From Prorocentrum cordatum (Eukaryota > Sar > Dinophyceae > Prorocentrales > Prorocentraceae), in NCBI GenBank assembly GCA_963575745.1, contig CAUYUJ010014184.1:291001-355000 (forward strand): DNA of 64,000 bases. The letters run 5' to 3'. The position numbers and the translations under genes were made by a program. How positions within the stretch are numbered: the first letter of the stretch is position 1; the number at the start of each line of letters is the position of its first letter. Shown in pieces: positions 62,891-64,000 of this stretch. Under the pieces are notes generated by a model. The model was given only the letters and a program-made list of their open reading frames with translations. It made no database searches and was not told where the DNA came from.

Positions 62891-63349
62891 TGGAGAGTTT
62901 TGGCTGGGCCACCGTTGGAGACCCAGCTCGCATTTTGCCATTGTCCTTCCCGTCTGCCGCGCTGCTGAGCTGCTGCTGACATGTACCGCGCGCCGCCTGA
63001 GTCCAGCCTGGCCACCACGCAGAGGCCGCGAAAACCCCCTCCCGCATGCCCGTGGCACGTGGCACAAAGAGACCGCGGCGATCACAGTGGCATGCGCTGA
63101 GTCTCAAGTGGGCGAGGGCCTGGCGACGGCACTGGCCCTTGAGCTGAGAAGGTCTGGTAGGGATTCCTTGCAAAACTGTGTCAGCTATCCGCCACCGTGC
63201 CCGAGGAGGAGGAGGATGAGGAGAAGGAGAAGGAGGAGGGCACGATATGATGTGGGCGTGTCAGAATGCGAGGTGCTGCTCCGCAGGTCTGTGTTCTACG
63301 AGAAGGGACCCTCCCTCTAACCGCGGACTGGTGCGCGCCCCTCCTACTC
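62891..63349. other. No gene recognised
   Basis: Mixed GC-rich sequence with a GAG tract at 63205-63240. No supported coding region. Confidence 0.4.
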
Positions 63350-63479
63350 TTAGGTGGGGCGTCTACAGGCGGATTTTGGACGACAATTTGAAACATAATC
63401 CAAGATGACCGAAACATCGCCTCCAGACTATTTTTTTACTATGCTTGAATATTCCTCCTGCAGAGGGACAGGTCCCGAG
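63350..63479. mobile_element. MITE-like element family M1, copy g (130 bp)
   Basis: The left end TTAGGTGGGGCGTCTACAGG carries a 6-bp deletion relative to the consensus. The right end is TCCTCCTGCAGAGGGACAGG. The interior TATTTTTTTACTATGCTTGA matches copy f. Confidence 0.7.
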
Positions 63480-63587
63480 GCCGCGTTCCCTCGTAAACTG
63501 GCCGGGCGAGAGACCCCATCCAGATGCAGTTGCGAATCTCGTGGGGCAGGTGAGTTGCAGGAGGGGGACCAGCAAAATGACTGCGGC

Positions 63588-64000
63588 GTCCTAGATGCCC
63601 TACCCTGGGCCCTTCGGTGGAATTCCCTGCGGGACCACGAAACGTGTGGTGGGGCAAAGAAGCGTGTGTCAACGGTGTGCCGAATCGGGTGCGGCTACGG
63701 CATGAGGACCCTGCCACTGGGCCTTTGGCGTAGCTCCCTGGGGCCACGAACACGAAACATTTGAGTGGTGTGCCGAATCGGGTGTGGGTGCACCATGCGG
63801 ACCCTGCCGCTGGGGCCATCGGTGGAGCTCCCTGTGGGGCCACGAGGCGTGTGAGGGGCGTGCCGAATCTGGTGCGGGTAAGCAAGACGGGCCCTGTCCC
63901 TGAGGCCTTCGACTGAGCACTCCATGAGGCCACGACGCATGTGATGGGGTGTCGAATCGGGCGCGGGTGCGCCATGCGGACCCTGGCGCTGTGGCCTTCG
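63588..64000. repeat. 88-bp minisatellite, runs off the window
   Basis: The unit contains GTGCCGAATCGGGTGCGGGT, CCATGCGGACCCTGCCGCTG, GGGCCTTCGGTGGAGCTCCC and TGGGGCCACGA. GTGCCGAATC-type starts lie at about 63676, 63770, 63858 and 63946 (spacings 94, 88 and 88). Confidence 0.85.

Overview
The window looks like GC-rich nuclear DNA of a dinoflagellate alga. I infer this from the mixture of long low-complexity tracts, decayed retroelements with RT, RNase H, tyrosine recombinase and cytosine-methyltransferase-like modules, RanBP2-like zinc motifs in LINE ORF1, and very sparse host coding sequence. The species cannot be named from sequence alone. No rRNA, tRNA, spliced-leader RNA gene or CRISPR array was recognised. 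Prokaryotic signals (operons, ribosome binding sites, origins) do not apply.

Layout. 1-16 kb: trinucleotide, CA and CTC/GAG arrays, two copies of a composite ATC-satellite block (1408-2965 and 5785-6700), many short (130-250 bp) dispersed elements with terminal inverted repeats, and a symmetric array of a 20-bp palindrome at 13160-13352. 16.8-21.1 kb: two decayed LINE pieces in opposite orientation, both broken just after the RT catalytic motif and bordered by GAT/ATC arrays. 22.1-23 kb: an unrecognised host-like ORF. 25.9-29.1 kb: a 1.6-kb tandem duplication. 28.15-34.80 kb (minus strand): a nearly full-length but inactivated tyrosine-recombinase retrotransposon with a membrane-type ORF, a gag-like ORF, RT-RNase H, a tyrosine recombinase and a C5-methyltransferase-like domain. 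It is framed by split direct repeats (A1...B1-A2-B2) and sits inside a CAT microsatellite. 38.8-41.0 kb (minus): the best host gene candidate, a PAN/apple-like domain joined to a class I methyltransferase across an intron carrying a 44-bp inverted repeat. 42.0-44.5 kb: an 11-copy 101-bp satellite running into 1.4 kb of CA-rich repeat. 45-53 kb: more short mobile elements, tetranucleotide and 9-bp minisatellites and a LINE tail fragment. 53.75-60.89 kb (minus): a 7.1-kb LINE with intact endonuclease, RT and RNase H motifs, 5'-truncated inside the ORF1 zinc finger and inserted in a degenerate GGCCCCAAGAGG array. 61-64 kb: CA/GAG arrays and an 88-bp minisatellite running off the end.

The window is thus mainly a transposon and satellite landscape with one or two host exons. 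The most interesting objects are the tyrosine-recombinase retroelement with its diagnostic repeat structure and methyltransferase domain, the intron with long inverted repeats, and several families of small TIR elements that recur across the 64 kb.
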